From the NCBI GenBank assembly GCA_019313025.1, contig JAFDCA010000317.1, positions 1-8,997 of the forward strand: 8,997 bases of DNA, given 5' to 3'. Under the pieces are notes generated by a model. It was given only the letters and a program-made list of their open reading frames with translations, was not told where the DNA came from and searched no databases. This DNA is from Deltaproteobacteria bacterium. GTDB lineage: Bacteria > Desulfobacterota > Desulfobacteria > Desulfobacterales > UBA11574. A program made the translations under genes and the position numbers. Below, one piece after another: positions 1-6,836 of this stretch (within the stretch, counting starts at the first letter, position 1; every line of letters starts with the position of its first letter).

Positions 1-12
1 CACGTAGACACA

Positions 13-351
13 TTAACCTTTCAACGCCTCCGGCATTTTTAAATCCAAATACTTGTAGCCGGTGTCCTCGAGCAGATCAAAAACAGAGTCGACAATTTCA
101 ACGAATTTGCATAGATCCGGTCGGATATAAGGTAGAAAGGCCCCGTCATAAATCTTCGATATGATCTCCCTGCGGATACTGTCTCCGGCGCGTTCGATAT
201 GCATGACCTTTCGCATGAGTCTCCGATCGTCCGTCTCAAGGGCTGTCTTAAAGAAACCGCATGCACTACAGAGGAGTTTAATATGCTTCGCAATGTCCTC
301 AATCACCGCATTTTCTTTTTTGCCTTTGGAAAATAAACTTTTAAATAACAT
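13..351 (-). CDS. DUF47 / PhoU-like protein, shortened C-terminus
   Basis: The product resembles DUF47 (PhoU-like helical) proteins, which usually accompany PiT-type phosphate transporters. The supporting stretch is HIERAGDSIRREI followed by PYIRPDLCKFVEIVDSVFDL, close to the family core. I chose the ATG at 349-351 because GAGGAG sits just upstream; a longer frame from 393 would add residues that do not look like the family. The start overlaps the end of the CBS-domain gene by 11 bp, so translation is probably coupled. The protein is 112 residues, whereas the family is normally about 200-220 residues. It ends at TAA (13-15) right after LKMPEALKG, where homologues continue into a second helical half. 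Past the TAA the same frame reads CVYV to the window edge, which could be the start of that half, so this may be a pseudogene or a sequencing error. No transporter gene is visible because the window ends here. The family call is fairly sure; intactness is doubtful. Confidence 0.7.
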   Translation of the reverse strand: MLFKSLFSKGKKENAVIEDIAKHIKLLCSACGFFKTALETDDRRLMRKVMHIERAGDSIRREIISKIYDGAFLPYIRPDLCKFVEIVDSVFDLLEDTGYKYLDLKMPEALKG

Positions 352-745
352 GTTCTCCTCGCGCCCTCGCAATAAGGGTGGCCGCCATGACATCCATTAA
401 AGCGACAACACCGATAATTCGATCATTGTCAAAAACAAAGGCCCTTGCAATATTGGATTCCCCCATAACTTTAGCAACTTCATCAAATTCCATGTTTTGA
501 TCGATGGATATGATAGGTTTTGAGGCGATCTCTGAAACCTTGATCTTGTTCGGGTCAAGACCTTTGGCCAAAACTTTAAAAACCACATCCCTTGCAGTAA
601 TAACACCGCTTTTTCGTTCATCGCCGGGAGATCGGACCAGCAGAGAGCGAATTCTTCTGTCCACCATCCTTTCAACAGCATCGTAGACGGATTTGTCTAA
701 CCCAATGGTTTCGATCCTTGTTGTCATAAATTCCTTAACTTTCAT
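341..745 (-). CDS. Two-CBS-domain protein
   Basis: A 134-residue stand-alone CBS-pair protein. The first CBS motif covers roughly residues 4-60 (MTTRIETIGLDKSVYDAVERM to SGVITARDVVFKV), and the second roughly 66-124 (ASKPIISIDQ to GVVALMDVMAA). CBS pairs typically bind adenine nucleotides and act as energy or ligand sensors; the ligand here cannot be read from sequence. I chose the ATG at 743-745 because GAGGGG lies about 8 bases upstream. The in-frame ATG two codons earlier is too close to that site, and the upstream residues to 802 are not family-like. The gene overlaps the DUF47 gene by 11 bp, and the DUF47 ribosome site is inside this coding end. That suggests one operon, perhaps for phosphate or ion transport control (inference). 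Confidence 0.85.
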   Translation of the reverse strand: MKVKEFMTTRIETIGLDKSVYDAVERMVDRRIRSLLVRSPGDERKSGVITARDVVFKVLAKGLDPNKIKVSEIASKPIISIDQNMEFDEVAKVMGESNIARAFVFDNDRIIGVVALMDVMAATLIARARGEHVI

Positions 746-803
746 CCCCATACCCCCTCTGACTGATTGTGACACATCTTTAATTAACAAATACATTACC
801 ATT

Positions 804-832
804 CAAATAGCGAAGGCGGAATGGATTGTCAA
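804..832 (-). promoter_or_regulatory. Candidate sigma70-type promoter for CBS-DUF47 operon
   Basis: On the minus strand a perfect TTGACA (827-832) is followed after 17 bases by TATTTG (804-809), about 60 bases before the CBS start codon. The -35 box and spacing are ideal, but the -10 box matches only TAT of TATAAT. This is a pattern match only. Confidence 0.35.
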
Positions 833-866
833 CAGAGACTTTTTCACAAGTTATCAAAATTTCAAG

Positions 867-918
867 AAAATGTAACCATTTCTTTGCTGGCCAAACAGCC
901 ACTTTTTCTTTACATTTT
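867..918. repeat. Nested inverted repeat in divergent spacer
   Basis: AAAATGTAA at 867-875 is perfectly inverted as TTACATTTT at 910-918. Inside the loop, GCTG (886-889) faces CAGC (896-899), with TGGC/GCCA as an alternative pairing. The structure lies upstream of both divergent genes. It could be an operator, or a barrier between the two promoters; it does not have a clean terminator form. Confidence 0.4.
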
Positions 919-1111
919 ACAATTCCGGGTGTTATTAATTTCTATAAGCCATCTCAAAAACTTCCGGGAGTGATTTTTAAGTCTTTGTCTAAAAAGTGTT
1001 GCAAAAGTTTCAAACCGACGAACGAAAGGTTTTAAAACAGCTTCTCAGCATTATCCTGCGACATCACAATACAAAGTGATCTCTATACCCAAAATGATAG
1101 GAGGATGTTTT

Positions 1112-2296
1112 ATGAAATTTGTTACAATCTTGTTGATCATTCTTTTCAGCACCGTTGCATTTGCCGGTGGTATCGAAACGGTTATCGATCCTCCGAAAAA
1201 AAATCCACAGGCCGGACAGTCGACGGTGTTTGATGTTTATTTCCACAATTCAACAGATACACCGTTGCAAGTGGATGTGCCGGCCAGCATTACGTGCCGT
1301 TTAACCGCTAATGATCAATCCTTGGATGCAAAAGCATATTCGGTAGGGACGACATCTAAAGACATGATTACGATTTGTGCGGGTTGTTTTGAAAAAGTGG
1401 GATACACACTGAACCTTCCCTCAACCATTGAAGGCGCCGTTTCCATGGAAATACCGGATTTTGAAAATGTCCATATCATGTTTGCTGTCAAACGCGCTGC
1501 TTCTTTGAAAGAATCGAAAAGCAATGAAACCGTTCCCGAAGAATTCGAAGCTCTGGATTCACTGTATGAACTGTATCAACCGTATCTAAAAAATATCGCG
1601 GCCTACGAACCCATGTATTTTCTCATGGGAACCAATCCGGAAAAAAGCAAATTTCAGTTCAGCTTTAAATATCGGCTTTTCAATCCCGAAAGAACCCTGG
1701 CCCAAAAACAAGCGTGGGTTAAGGGTTTTCATTTTGCTTATACACAGACATCTTTTTGGGATCTGAAATCGGCCTCAAAACCGTTCGAAGACACCAGCTA
1801 CAAACCGGAATTTTTCTTCCTTTCTCCCAACATCAGGCTCCCCTGGGCTACGGGGTTCTTTGCAAAGGGCGGTTTTCAGCATGAATCCAACGGTCGCGGT
1901 GGGGAAAGCTCACGGAACACCAACTTTTTGTATATCAAACCCATATACATTGCCTACGATAAAAATTCCAAATTGGGCATAATGATTGCGCCGAAAATTT
2001 GGACATACATTGCCAATGAAGACGAAACAAACCCTGACTTGAAATATTACAGAGGCTATTTCGATCTGGAGACAAAACTCGGCAAGGCAGACAGTTTTGT
2101 TTTGGGATCCCATTTTCGCTGGGCAAAGGAAGGCGCTTCCATTGAGATTGATCTCACCTATCCGCTGCATCGTTTTATATTTAAAAATCTGGACCTTTAC
2201 TTTCAGGTCCAGTATGTCAACGCACTGGCGGAAAGTTTGCTCAATTTCAGAGATCGCACCGAAGCGGTGCGTCTTGGGTTTGCTATAGTTCGATGA
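1112..2296 (+). CDS. pldA: Outer-membrane phospholipase A (OmpPLA/PldA family) with N-terminal extension
   Basis: A 394-residue outer-membrane phospholipase, the calcium-dependent enzyme that hydrolyses acyl chains of phospholipids misplaced in the outer leaflet. Residues 1-18 form a signal peptide ending AFA before GG. Residues about 19-130 are a beta-rich, Ig-like extension absent from E. coli PldA (289 residues). The barrel follows: YTQTSFWDL matches E. coli YTQKSWWQL. GFQHESNGR then SSRNTN carries the catalytic His257, Ser259 and Asn271 with exactly the E. coli spacing (H, +2, +14). Ser214, Arg262 and Ser267 match the E. coli positions linked to calcium binding. I chose this ATG because AGGAGG (1099-1104) lies 7 bases upstream and the signal peptide begins here; a frame start at 1076 lacks both. 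The C-terminus (GFAIVR) lacks the usual terminal aromatic residue of barrel proteins. It is monocistronic, convergent with the hdrD-like gene. Confidence 0.93.
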   Translation: MKFVTILLIILFSTVAFAGGIETVIDPPKKNPQAGQSTVFDVYFHNSTDTPLQVDVPASITCRLTANDQSLDAKAYSVGTTSKDMITICAGCFEKVGYTLNLPSTIEGAVSMEIPDFENVHIMFAVKRAASLKESKSNETVPEEFEALDSLYELYQPYLKNIAAYEPMYFLMGTNPEKSKFQFSFKYRLFNPERTLAQKQAWVKGFHFAYTQTSFWDLKSASKPFEDTSYKPEFFFLSPNIRLPWATGFFAKGGFQHESNGRGGESSRNTNFLYIKPIYIAYDKNSKLGIMIAPKIWTYIANEDETNPDLKYYRGYFDLETKLGKADSFVLGSHFRWAKEGASIEIDLTYPLHRFIFKNLDLYFQVQYVNALAESLLNFRDRTEAVRLGFAIVR

Positions 2297-2347
2297 TTGC
2301 TTCAGCTTAAGATCTTCTTTTCGCACCCTATGAAAACTCACAATTCG

Positions 2348-2376
2348 TTCAGAAGTGAAGGCCTGAAAAATTTTTT
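2348..2376 (+). terminator. Weak candidate terminator after pldA
   Basis: In the 78-bp convergent gap, TTCAG (2348-2352) faces CTGAA (2363-2367), followed by AAA and a run of six T (2371-2376). The stem is only 5 bp, so this is a weak candidate. The T run overlaps the stop codon of the opposing gene. Confidence 0.3.
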
Positions 2377-3601
2377 AAGCTATAATCAAACAATCGGCCA
2401 CCAGCTCCCACAGGTACTTTACCTCAAGATCTTCAAAATCGTACTCACCTTTCACATGATTAAACTGACCGTGGCAACTGTGACACGGAACCACAATCAT
2501 CTTTGCACCCGTTGCCCTGATCTGGTCGATTTTTTTTCTGGCATAAAAGACACGCTCATCATTATACCCGGTGGTCATGGTTCCACCGCCCCCGCCACAA
2601 CAGATTTGGTCCATTCGATTGGGATAAAGATCGACCCAGTCTTTTAGGCATTGATCCATAATCCAGCGCGCCTCGTCAAAATAACCGTGTCCGAAGAGTT
2701 TCTGGGCCTTTCTCCCGTAATTACACGGGTCGTGATAGGCAACACGTTGTGTAAATCTCGATCTATCAAGTTTGATGCGGCCTTCTTTAATATAATTGAT
2801 CATGAGATCAAACACCGTGGTCACGTTAAATTTTTTGAGTGCTTCAGGATAATATTTTTCAAAACCCGACCGGGTCGCAAGAAAGGAGTGGCCTCATTCA
2901 GGGCAAAGAAGATTTTTTATTTCCAGTCGCTCCAACTGATCCACAATCCGGCCAACCATGACCTTCATGGCCTCATCGTCACCTGTAAAATACCCCCAGT
3001 TGGTTCCCTCCCAGTTTTCGGATGAAACGGTCCAGTCTTCTTTGGCCGCATGAAAAATCTTCCAAAAGTGTTTTAAATCGTCGGTATGGGTATTCACCAG
3101 TTTGTTATGAATGGTGATTAAAAGGTTGGCGCCTTTTTTGTCAATCGGTGCTTCAAATCCTTCAAATCCGGGCTCTTCGGCAACTTCTTCGGCCACATCC
3201 TCGATAATAAAAATGAAGTCTTCCTTTGGCAAGCGCAGATTATTACCGGTCTCCAGAGCCGCCACAAGGCCCTTGTGGAGAATTCCGGGAACCTTTTCAC
3301 GTTCTCTTTTGGATCGAATTTTTCTAATTAGATCGGCAATATCGATCTGCATGGGGCAAACATTTTCGCATTTGCCACACATGGTGCATATCCACGGCCA
3401 CCGGGCGTCGACCAGTTCTTCAACAAGCCCCAGTGAGACCATCCGGACCAGCATACGGGCATCAAATCCATCGATCCCCGAGACCGGACAAGAACTCGCA
3501 CACAGGCCGCAAGTCACACAAAAATCCTGAAAAAACGTCCATGATCTGCATCTGGTATGATCGAGTTGATCCATATCGATGATTTCAGATGGTGATATCA
3601 T
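2375..3601 (-). CDS. HdrD/DsrK-like Fe-S oxidoreductase, predicted selenoprotein (TGA read as Sec)
   Basis: A CCG-domain iron-sulfur protein of 408 residues, if the TGA at 2894-2896 is read as selenocysteine (U236). Two [4Fe-4S] motifs come first: C28/31/34/38 (CVTCGLCASSCP) and C72/75/78/82 (CTMCGKCENVCP). The first CCG half (about 155-245) has the degenerate form I associate with DsrK/TmcB relatives (TNWGYFTGDDEAM) and ends CPEUGH, where homologues have PECGH. The second CCG half (about 285-380) is complete: DPC (C293), CCGGGGG (C334, C335) and PCHSCH (C373, C376). Both sides of the TGA are in one frame with unbroken family similarity. The ATG at 3599-3601 has AGAGGT (3608-3613) 6 bases upstream. 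Such proteins pass electrons from FAD/Fe-S partners to a disulfide or another acceptor, and this one has no membrane segments. Its likely partners are the two HdrA-like proteins upstream. The substrate is unknown. The alternative is a nonsense-mutated gene. Confidence 0.85.
2855..2884 (-). promoter_or_regulatory. Bacterial SECIS-like hairpin
   Basis: In the mRNA, ACCC-GGUC-GGGU (2864-2875) forms a perfect 4-bp upper stem (three G-C, one A-U) capped by GGUC. That is the loop core of the E. coli fdhF SECIS recognised by SelB. The stem extends with G-U and A-U pairs and two mismatches (C/U at 2877/2862 and C/A at 2881/2858) down to UUU/AAA at 2882-2884/2855-2857. The loop begins 22 nt after the UGA, compared with 18 nt in fdhF and within the usual bacterial range. 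Pairing was done by eye; no folding energy was computed. Confidence 0.72.
2894..2896 (-). other. In-frame TGA, predicted selenocysteine codon (U236)
   Basis: The codon order on the minus strand is Leu-Cys-Pro-Glu-TGA-Gly-His-Ser. In CCG-domain proteins this site is the second cysteine of CxxC, usually seen as PECGH. It is the only stop between residues 1 and 408, it is TGA rather than TAA or TAG, and a SECIS-like hairpin follows. Confidence 0.8.
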
Positions 3602-3663
3602 ATGACTACCTCTTTTTACCTTTGTAATAGTTTAGTCCTTTGAAATTCTTCACTTTCCAGAAA

Positions 3664-3864
3664 GCTTCAGGTATGATTAAATTTTTGGCTGGAAGCTGTC
3701 TGAGTGGATTAGGGATCGTTTTGAAAGAACCATATGAGATTTAATTTTATGTATGAAACTCCTTGTTAATGTAGAAGACCTTTATGAATTGCCCAGGCAG
3801 GTTCTTTCATTACGAGCCCTTATTTATGAGTTCTTTCAGCCAAAAATTTAATCATACCTGAAGC
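3664..3864. repeat. 201-bp element bounded by perfect 28-bp inverted repeats (MITE-like)
   Basis: The left arm 3664-3691 (begins GCTTCAGGTATGATT) is an exact reverse complement of the right arm 3837-3864, 28 of 28 bases. The 145-bp interior has a second 10-bp inverted pair: TGAAAGAACC at 3722-3731 against GGTTCTTTCA at 3800-3809. A further direct copy, GTTCTTTCA, lies at 3830-3838. Outside the arms, CCTTTGAAA (about 3638-3646) and TTTCAAAAGG (about 3873-3882) form an imperfect outer pair. There is no ORF of note inside. It fills most of the 320-bp gap between the HdrA-MvhD and HdrD-like genes. No clear target-site duplication was seen. It could be a non-autonomous mobile element, a structured RNA or a processing/attenuation signal. 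Confidence 0.8.
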
Positions 3865-3921
3865 GGTGATGGTTTCAAAAGGTTAAACAATTACACTCTC
3901 TTCTACTTCCTATTTCCTATA

Positions 3922-5508
3922 TCAATTCTTCCTGAGCCTGCTAGGACCGAGCGTTGTAATGATCTCTTCAAAGCGATCTGCAATCAGGGCAAATTCCGTT
4001 CCCATATTGGAGACAAGGGTATGTATTAAAAGGCGCTCTTTTTCAAAACCGATCTGTAAAAACATCTCTTGAATGTGTTCGACCGTTTGATCCGCATAAA
4101 TGTTTCCGTGCTCTGAATGACAGTTTCCTTTATGACACGTTAATACCATGACGCCGTCGGCATTGTTATCCAACGCCGAAAAAATATGATCGTAAGAGAC
4201 GGCGCCCGAGCACGGCATTTCCACCATCTTCAACCCTTGGGGCAGTGTGTAACCCATGCATATCGCCAGATCCCGGGCTTGGGACGCCGAACGGCGGCAG
4301 CAGAAAGCCACGATAATGGGTGTAAACGTTTTCTGGATTTGTATACCGGTGTCGGTTGTTATCAGATCTGATATTGTATCGGGCTCAAGACCTGGAAAGC
4401 AAACAGCCCTCCTTGGACAGTATGCCGCACATATGCCGCACCGTTCGCAGGCATTCGGCTCAACTGCCACCCGGGTATCCAAGGTTATTGCATGATATGG
4501 ACAAAGGCGATAGCAGGTTAGGCACCGTATGCACTGTCCCGTATGGACTTTTGCTTTTTCGTCGGTTGTCTCTACTTCCACTTTAGCAAGACCCGTGACT
4601 GCAAGTGCCGCATTCGCAGCATCGATTCTGTCATCATCACGGGCCGGCATACCTCTTGAAGGGCCTGCAACCATAATTCCTTTTCTGTTGGTCAATACGC
4701 TATATCGATGAACGTTATCCGCCTGGACAAACCCGTTAACATCGCTTTCGATATGGAATATTTTTGCAAGATCGGCTGCATATCGAGAAGGAACGATGGT
4801 CTCATCAACCACTGTCATGTCCGGTGACAGTCTAAAAGTTTTTGATGTTATTTCATCGAAAAACTCGATTAGGATAGTATCTTCTTCTCCCTGATGAATG
4901 TCAGGCACAGCATCCGTAAATTTAATATAAATGGTTCCGGCTTTTTTAGTTTCTCTGTATAGGAATTCAAGACCGTCTCCAGCCACCTTTAAGTTCTTCG
5001 TCAGAATATATGTCTGTAGGTTAAAGTCTTTTTGAAGAACAAGAGAAGATAGCATCACCTCTTTCGCTATGACCGGCATGCTTTCTTTCCCAAAACCCGT
5101 AAGGAAAACCACCTTTTTTATCTTTGAAAGGATATTTTTATTAAACGATGAATCACCCAGAACCTTCTTCATTTGAGACAGCGTGATGACATTAGAGGAC
5201 GCATTCAGTCCATAGAGCAAAAAGTTTGACGTCCTTTGATCTTCCTCGGCAATGATGATGCCACCGACAGATAATTTAATGAGTTTATTGTTTTTTATCG
5301 CCTGGATGATAAAATTCCCAACAGAGCCTTTACATGAAATCAATCGTGTCTCCGTGAGGATTTGAAAGGCATCGAAATCGGCAAATCCTTCAAAGCCGCA
5401 GGTTTTATCTCTGGTTGCAATAACGATTTCCATGCCTGTAGTTAAAAATTCTTCAGCAACGGCCATTGCGCAAGGGCCATTTCCTAAAATGAGTGTCTTA
5501 TTGTTCAC
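3922..5508 (-). CDS. HdrA-like/QmoB-like protein with C-terminal MvhD (FlpD) domain
   Basis: A 528-residue fusion. The N-terminus (ILGNGPCAMAVA, 7-18) is a degenerate FAD/NAD(P) Rossmann start, and AGPSRGMPARDDDRIDAANAA (281-301) resembles the second FAD-contact segment of HdrA. Two ferredoxin-type [4Fe-4S] motifs follow: C326/329/332/336 (CIRCLTCYRLCP) and C354/357/360/364 (CERCGICAAYCP). The C-terminal part, about 397-515, is an MvhD/FlpD domain with FCC (C403, C404), PCSG (C433) and CHKGNCH (C458, C463). This order is the plan of QmoB, and of HdrA-MvhD fusions that accept electrons from a hydrogenase or dehydrogenase. The usual third cysteine of the first MvhD motif (FCCxWC) is absent (FCCRRSA). 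The start is GTG at 5506-5508 with AAAGGT upstream. It lies 45 bp after the HdrA-like gene and is probably cotranscribed and complexed with it. It is soluble; the exact donor is unknown. Confidence 0.85.
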   Translation of the reverse strand: MNNKTLILGNGPCAMAVAEEFLTTGMEIVIATRDKTCGFEGFADFDAFQILTETRLISCKGSVGNFIIQAIKNNKLIKLSVGGIIIAEEDQRTSNFLLYGLNASSNVITLSQMKKVLGDSSFNKNILSKIKKVVFLTGFGKESMPVIAKEVMLSSLVLQKDFNLQTYILTKNLKVAGDGLEFLYRETKKAGTIYIKFTDAVPDIHQGEEDTILIEFFDEITSKTFRLSPDMTVVDETIVPSRYAADLAKIFHIESDVNGFVQADNVHRYSVLTNRKGIMVAGPSRGMPARDDDRIDAANAALAVTGLAKVEVETTDEKAKVHTGQCIRCLTCYRLCPYHAITLDTRVAVEPNACERCGICAAYCPRRAVCFPGLEPDTISDLITTDTGIQIQKTFTPIIVAFCCRRSASQARDLAICMGYTLPQGLKMVEMPCSGAVSYDHIFSALDNNADGVMVLTCHKGNCHSEHGNIYADQTVEHIQEMFLQIGFEKERLLIHTLVSNMGTEFALIADRFEEIITTLGPSRLRKN

Positions 5509-5553
5509 ACGGTTACCTTTTCAATTAAATCACTTAAAGTTTCACATCAATTT

Positions 5554-6792
5554 TCATTTAAAACTCAGGTATTTGACGATCTTCCATGTGGCGCTTCCGG
5601 CATCGGCTATGGTATCGGAAATGCTCTTGGGTCCTCGGACGGCTCCAGCTGAAAACACCCCATTTTTTGAAACTGATATTCCATCATTATCGGTTTCTAA
5701 AAATCCGAATTTATCAGGCGCTATCCCAAGCAATCCGACCATGGATTGAACACCTTCACACGGCGTGATACCGATGGACAACGCCACCAAATCAAAAACT
5801 TCTTCCAGGGTATTATGTGAATGGTTATCCACGTAGTTTACTTTCAGGCGTTGATCATCCATTTCATAAATATCGCCGGGTATAGCCCTTAGCATCTGAA
5901 ATTCTTTTTGAACATCTTTATAAAATTGCTCAAAGTCTTTTCCAAATGTCTGCACATCCATATAAAAGAAGGTGATTTCGGTCTCCGGCTGTCTTTCCTT
6001 GATTAACCTTGCCATACGCAGCGCCGACCCACAACATATCTTGGAGCACCAAAGATGGTTCAGCTTGGCATCCCTTGAGCCCACGCACTGGATAAAGGCG
6101 ATTTTTGTGGGAATCTTGTTATCGTTCGGTTTTTTCACGCCTCCAACCCGTTTTATCATCCTCTCGAGTTCCAAACCGGTGACGACATTTTTAAAGACAC
6201 CGTACCCGTATGGTTTGTCTTTAGGGTTGAACGGTTTAAATCCAATAGCAACCAATACAGCATCTGCTTTAATGGAATATTCCATTGCATCTCTGTCCAG
6301 GTCAATGGCCTTTTCAGGGCATTCATCCCCGCAGATGCTGCAAGATTTGTCTTTGAAATAAAGGCATTTTTCATCAGAAATGGCATAAAATGGAATGTTA
6401 TTTTTTGAAAAACCTTGAAGAACAGCCCCATCTGCCGGACAGCGATCCAAACACAATCCGCAATTGGTGCACTTTTGGGGATCAATATACCAAGGTTGTT
6501 GTCGGATACCTGCCGAGAATCGACCATTTTTAAATATGCTTTTTACCTGACTGCCGGTTAATATCTTTACGTCCGGGTGATTAACCGCGCTTTGTAATTT
6601 TTCTTCCACCATGCAGGCACCACACTTTACACAGGTATCATTAATGGCCTTGCAGGCATAACCGATGGCGTGTCCACCCAAAAAATTCGTTTTTTCTACC
6701 AGTTCAACATGGACACCTAAATTGGCGAGTTCAACCGATGCACAGAGACCGGCCACACCGCCACCGATAATCAGGACACTTTTATCTTTCAT
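5554..6792 (-). CDS. hdrA: HdrA/QmoA-like FAD and iron-sulfur flavoprotein
   Basis: A 412-residue HdrA-family flavoprotein, close in length to QmoA and shorter than classical methanogen HdrA. LIIGGGVAGL (7-16) is the FAD-binding glycine motif, and GVFSAGAVRGPKSISDTIADAGSAT (378-402) is the C-terminal FAD segment. A cysteine-rich stretch, C47/54/57/60 (CVKCGACMVEEKL), stands where HdrA proteins have their own cluster segment before HPxxxLLT. Ferredoxin motifs are C108/111/114/118 (CTNCGLCLDRCP) and C143/151/154/158. The family signatures FIQCVGSRD (233-241) and WCSKICC (248-254) are present, with cysteine rather than selenocysteine. Its role would be the flavin hub passing electrons between the MvhD-type partner and the CCG-type subunit. 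It lies 44 bp after tatD and 45 bp before the HdrA-MvhD gene. The ribosome site is weak (GGAG about 12 bases upstream). Function within a Qmo/Hdr-like complex is inferred from context. Confidence 0.88.
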   Translation of the reverse strand: MKDKSVLIIGGGVAGLCASVELANLGVHVELVEKTNFLGGHAIGYACKAINDTCVKCGACMVEEKLQSAVNHPDVKILTGSQVKSIFKNGRFSAGIRQQPWYIDPQKCTNCGLCLDRCPADGAVLQGFSKNNIPFYAISDEKCLYFKDKSCSICGDECPEKAIDLDRDAMEYSIKADAVLVAIGFKPFNPKDKPYGYGVFKNVVTGLELERMIKRVGGVKKPNDNKIPTKIAFIQCVGSRDAKLNHLWCSKICCGSALRMARLIKERQPETEITFFYMDVQTFGKDFEQFYKDVQKEFQMLRAIPGDIYEMDDQRLKVNYVDNHSHNTLEEVFDLVALSIGITPCEGVQSMVGLLGIAPDKFGFLETDNDGISVSKNGVFSAGAVRGPKSISDTIADAGSATWKIVKYLSFK

Positions 6793-6836
6793 TTTAAGCC
6801 AACGTCTCCATTTTTTTACCGGAGATTATTCGTAAT

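Larger units (their letters stand above)
746..1111. other. Divergent intergenic spacer (366 bp)
   Basis: This AT-rich spacer lies between the minus-strand CBS gene and plus-strand pldA and must hold both promoters. I see the TTGACA-type candidate for the minus side, a nested inverted repeat at 867-918 and a 10-bp palindrome GTTTTAAAAC at 1029-1038. I found no convincing -35/-10 pair for pldA and no coding sequence with family resemblance. Confidence 0.6.

Noticed and set aside
1910..2341. 143-residue minus-strand open frame opposite pldA
   Set aside because: It is antisense to a confidently identified gene and has no recognisable domain.
3111..3530. 139-residue plus-strand open frame
   Set aside because: It is antisense to the HdrD-like gene, shows no family features, and is explained by codon bias of the real gene.
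2894..3601. Two separate genes, or a nonsense-broken pseudogene, for the HdrD-like locus
   Set aside because: The frame is the same on both sides, family similarity runs through the stop, the codon is TGA at a conserved redox Cys, and a GGUC-loop hairpin follows. A lone nonsense mutation would not be expected to have these features together, though it cannot be fully excluded.
3910..3924. TGA at the end of the HdrA-MvhD gene as another Sec codon
   Set aside because: The frame closes after three more codons at TAG, and the protein already ends at a normal place for an MvhD domain.
5542..5556. TGA at the end of the HdrA-like gene as another Sec codon
   Set aside because: A second TGA follows after only three codons, and the length already matches QmoA-type proteins.
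6796..6816. Five-codon leader ORF (METLA) just before the HdrA-like start
   Set aside because: It is too short to support, has no clear ribosome site, and such ATG-stop runs are common by chance.
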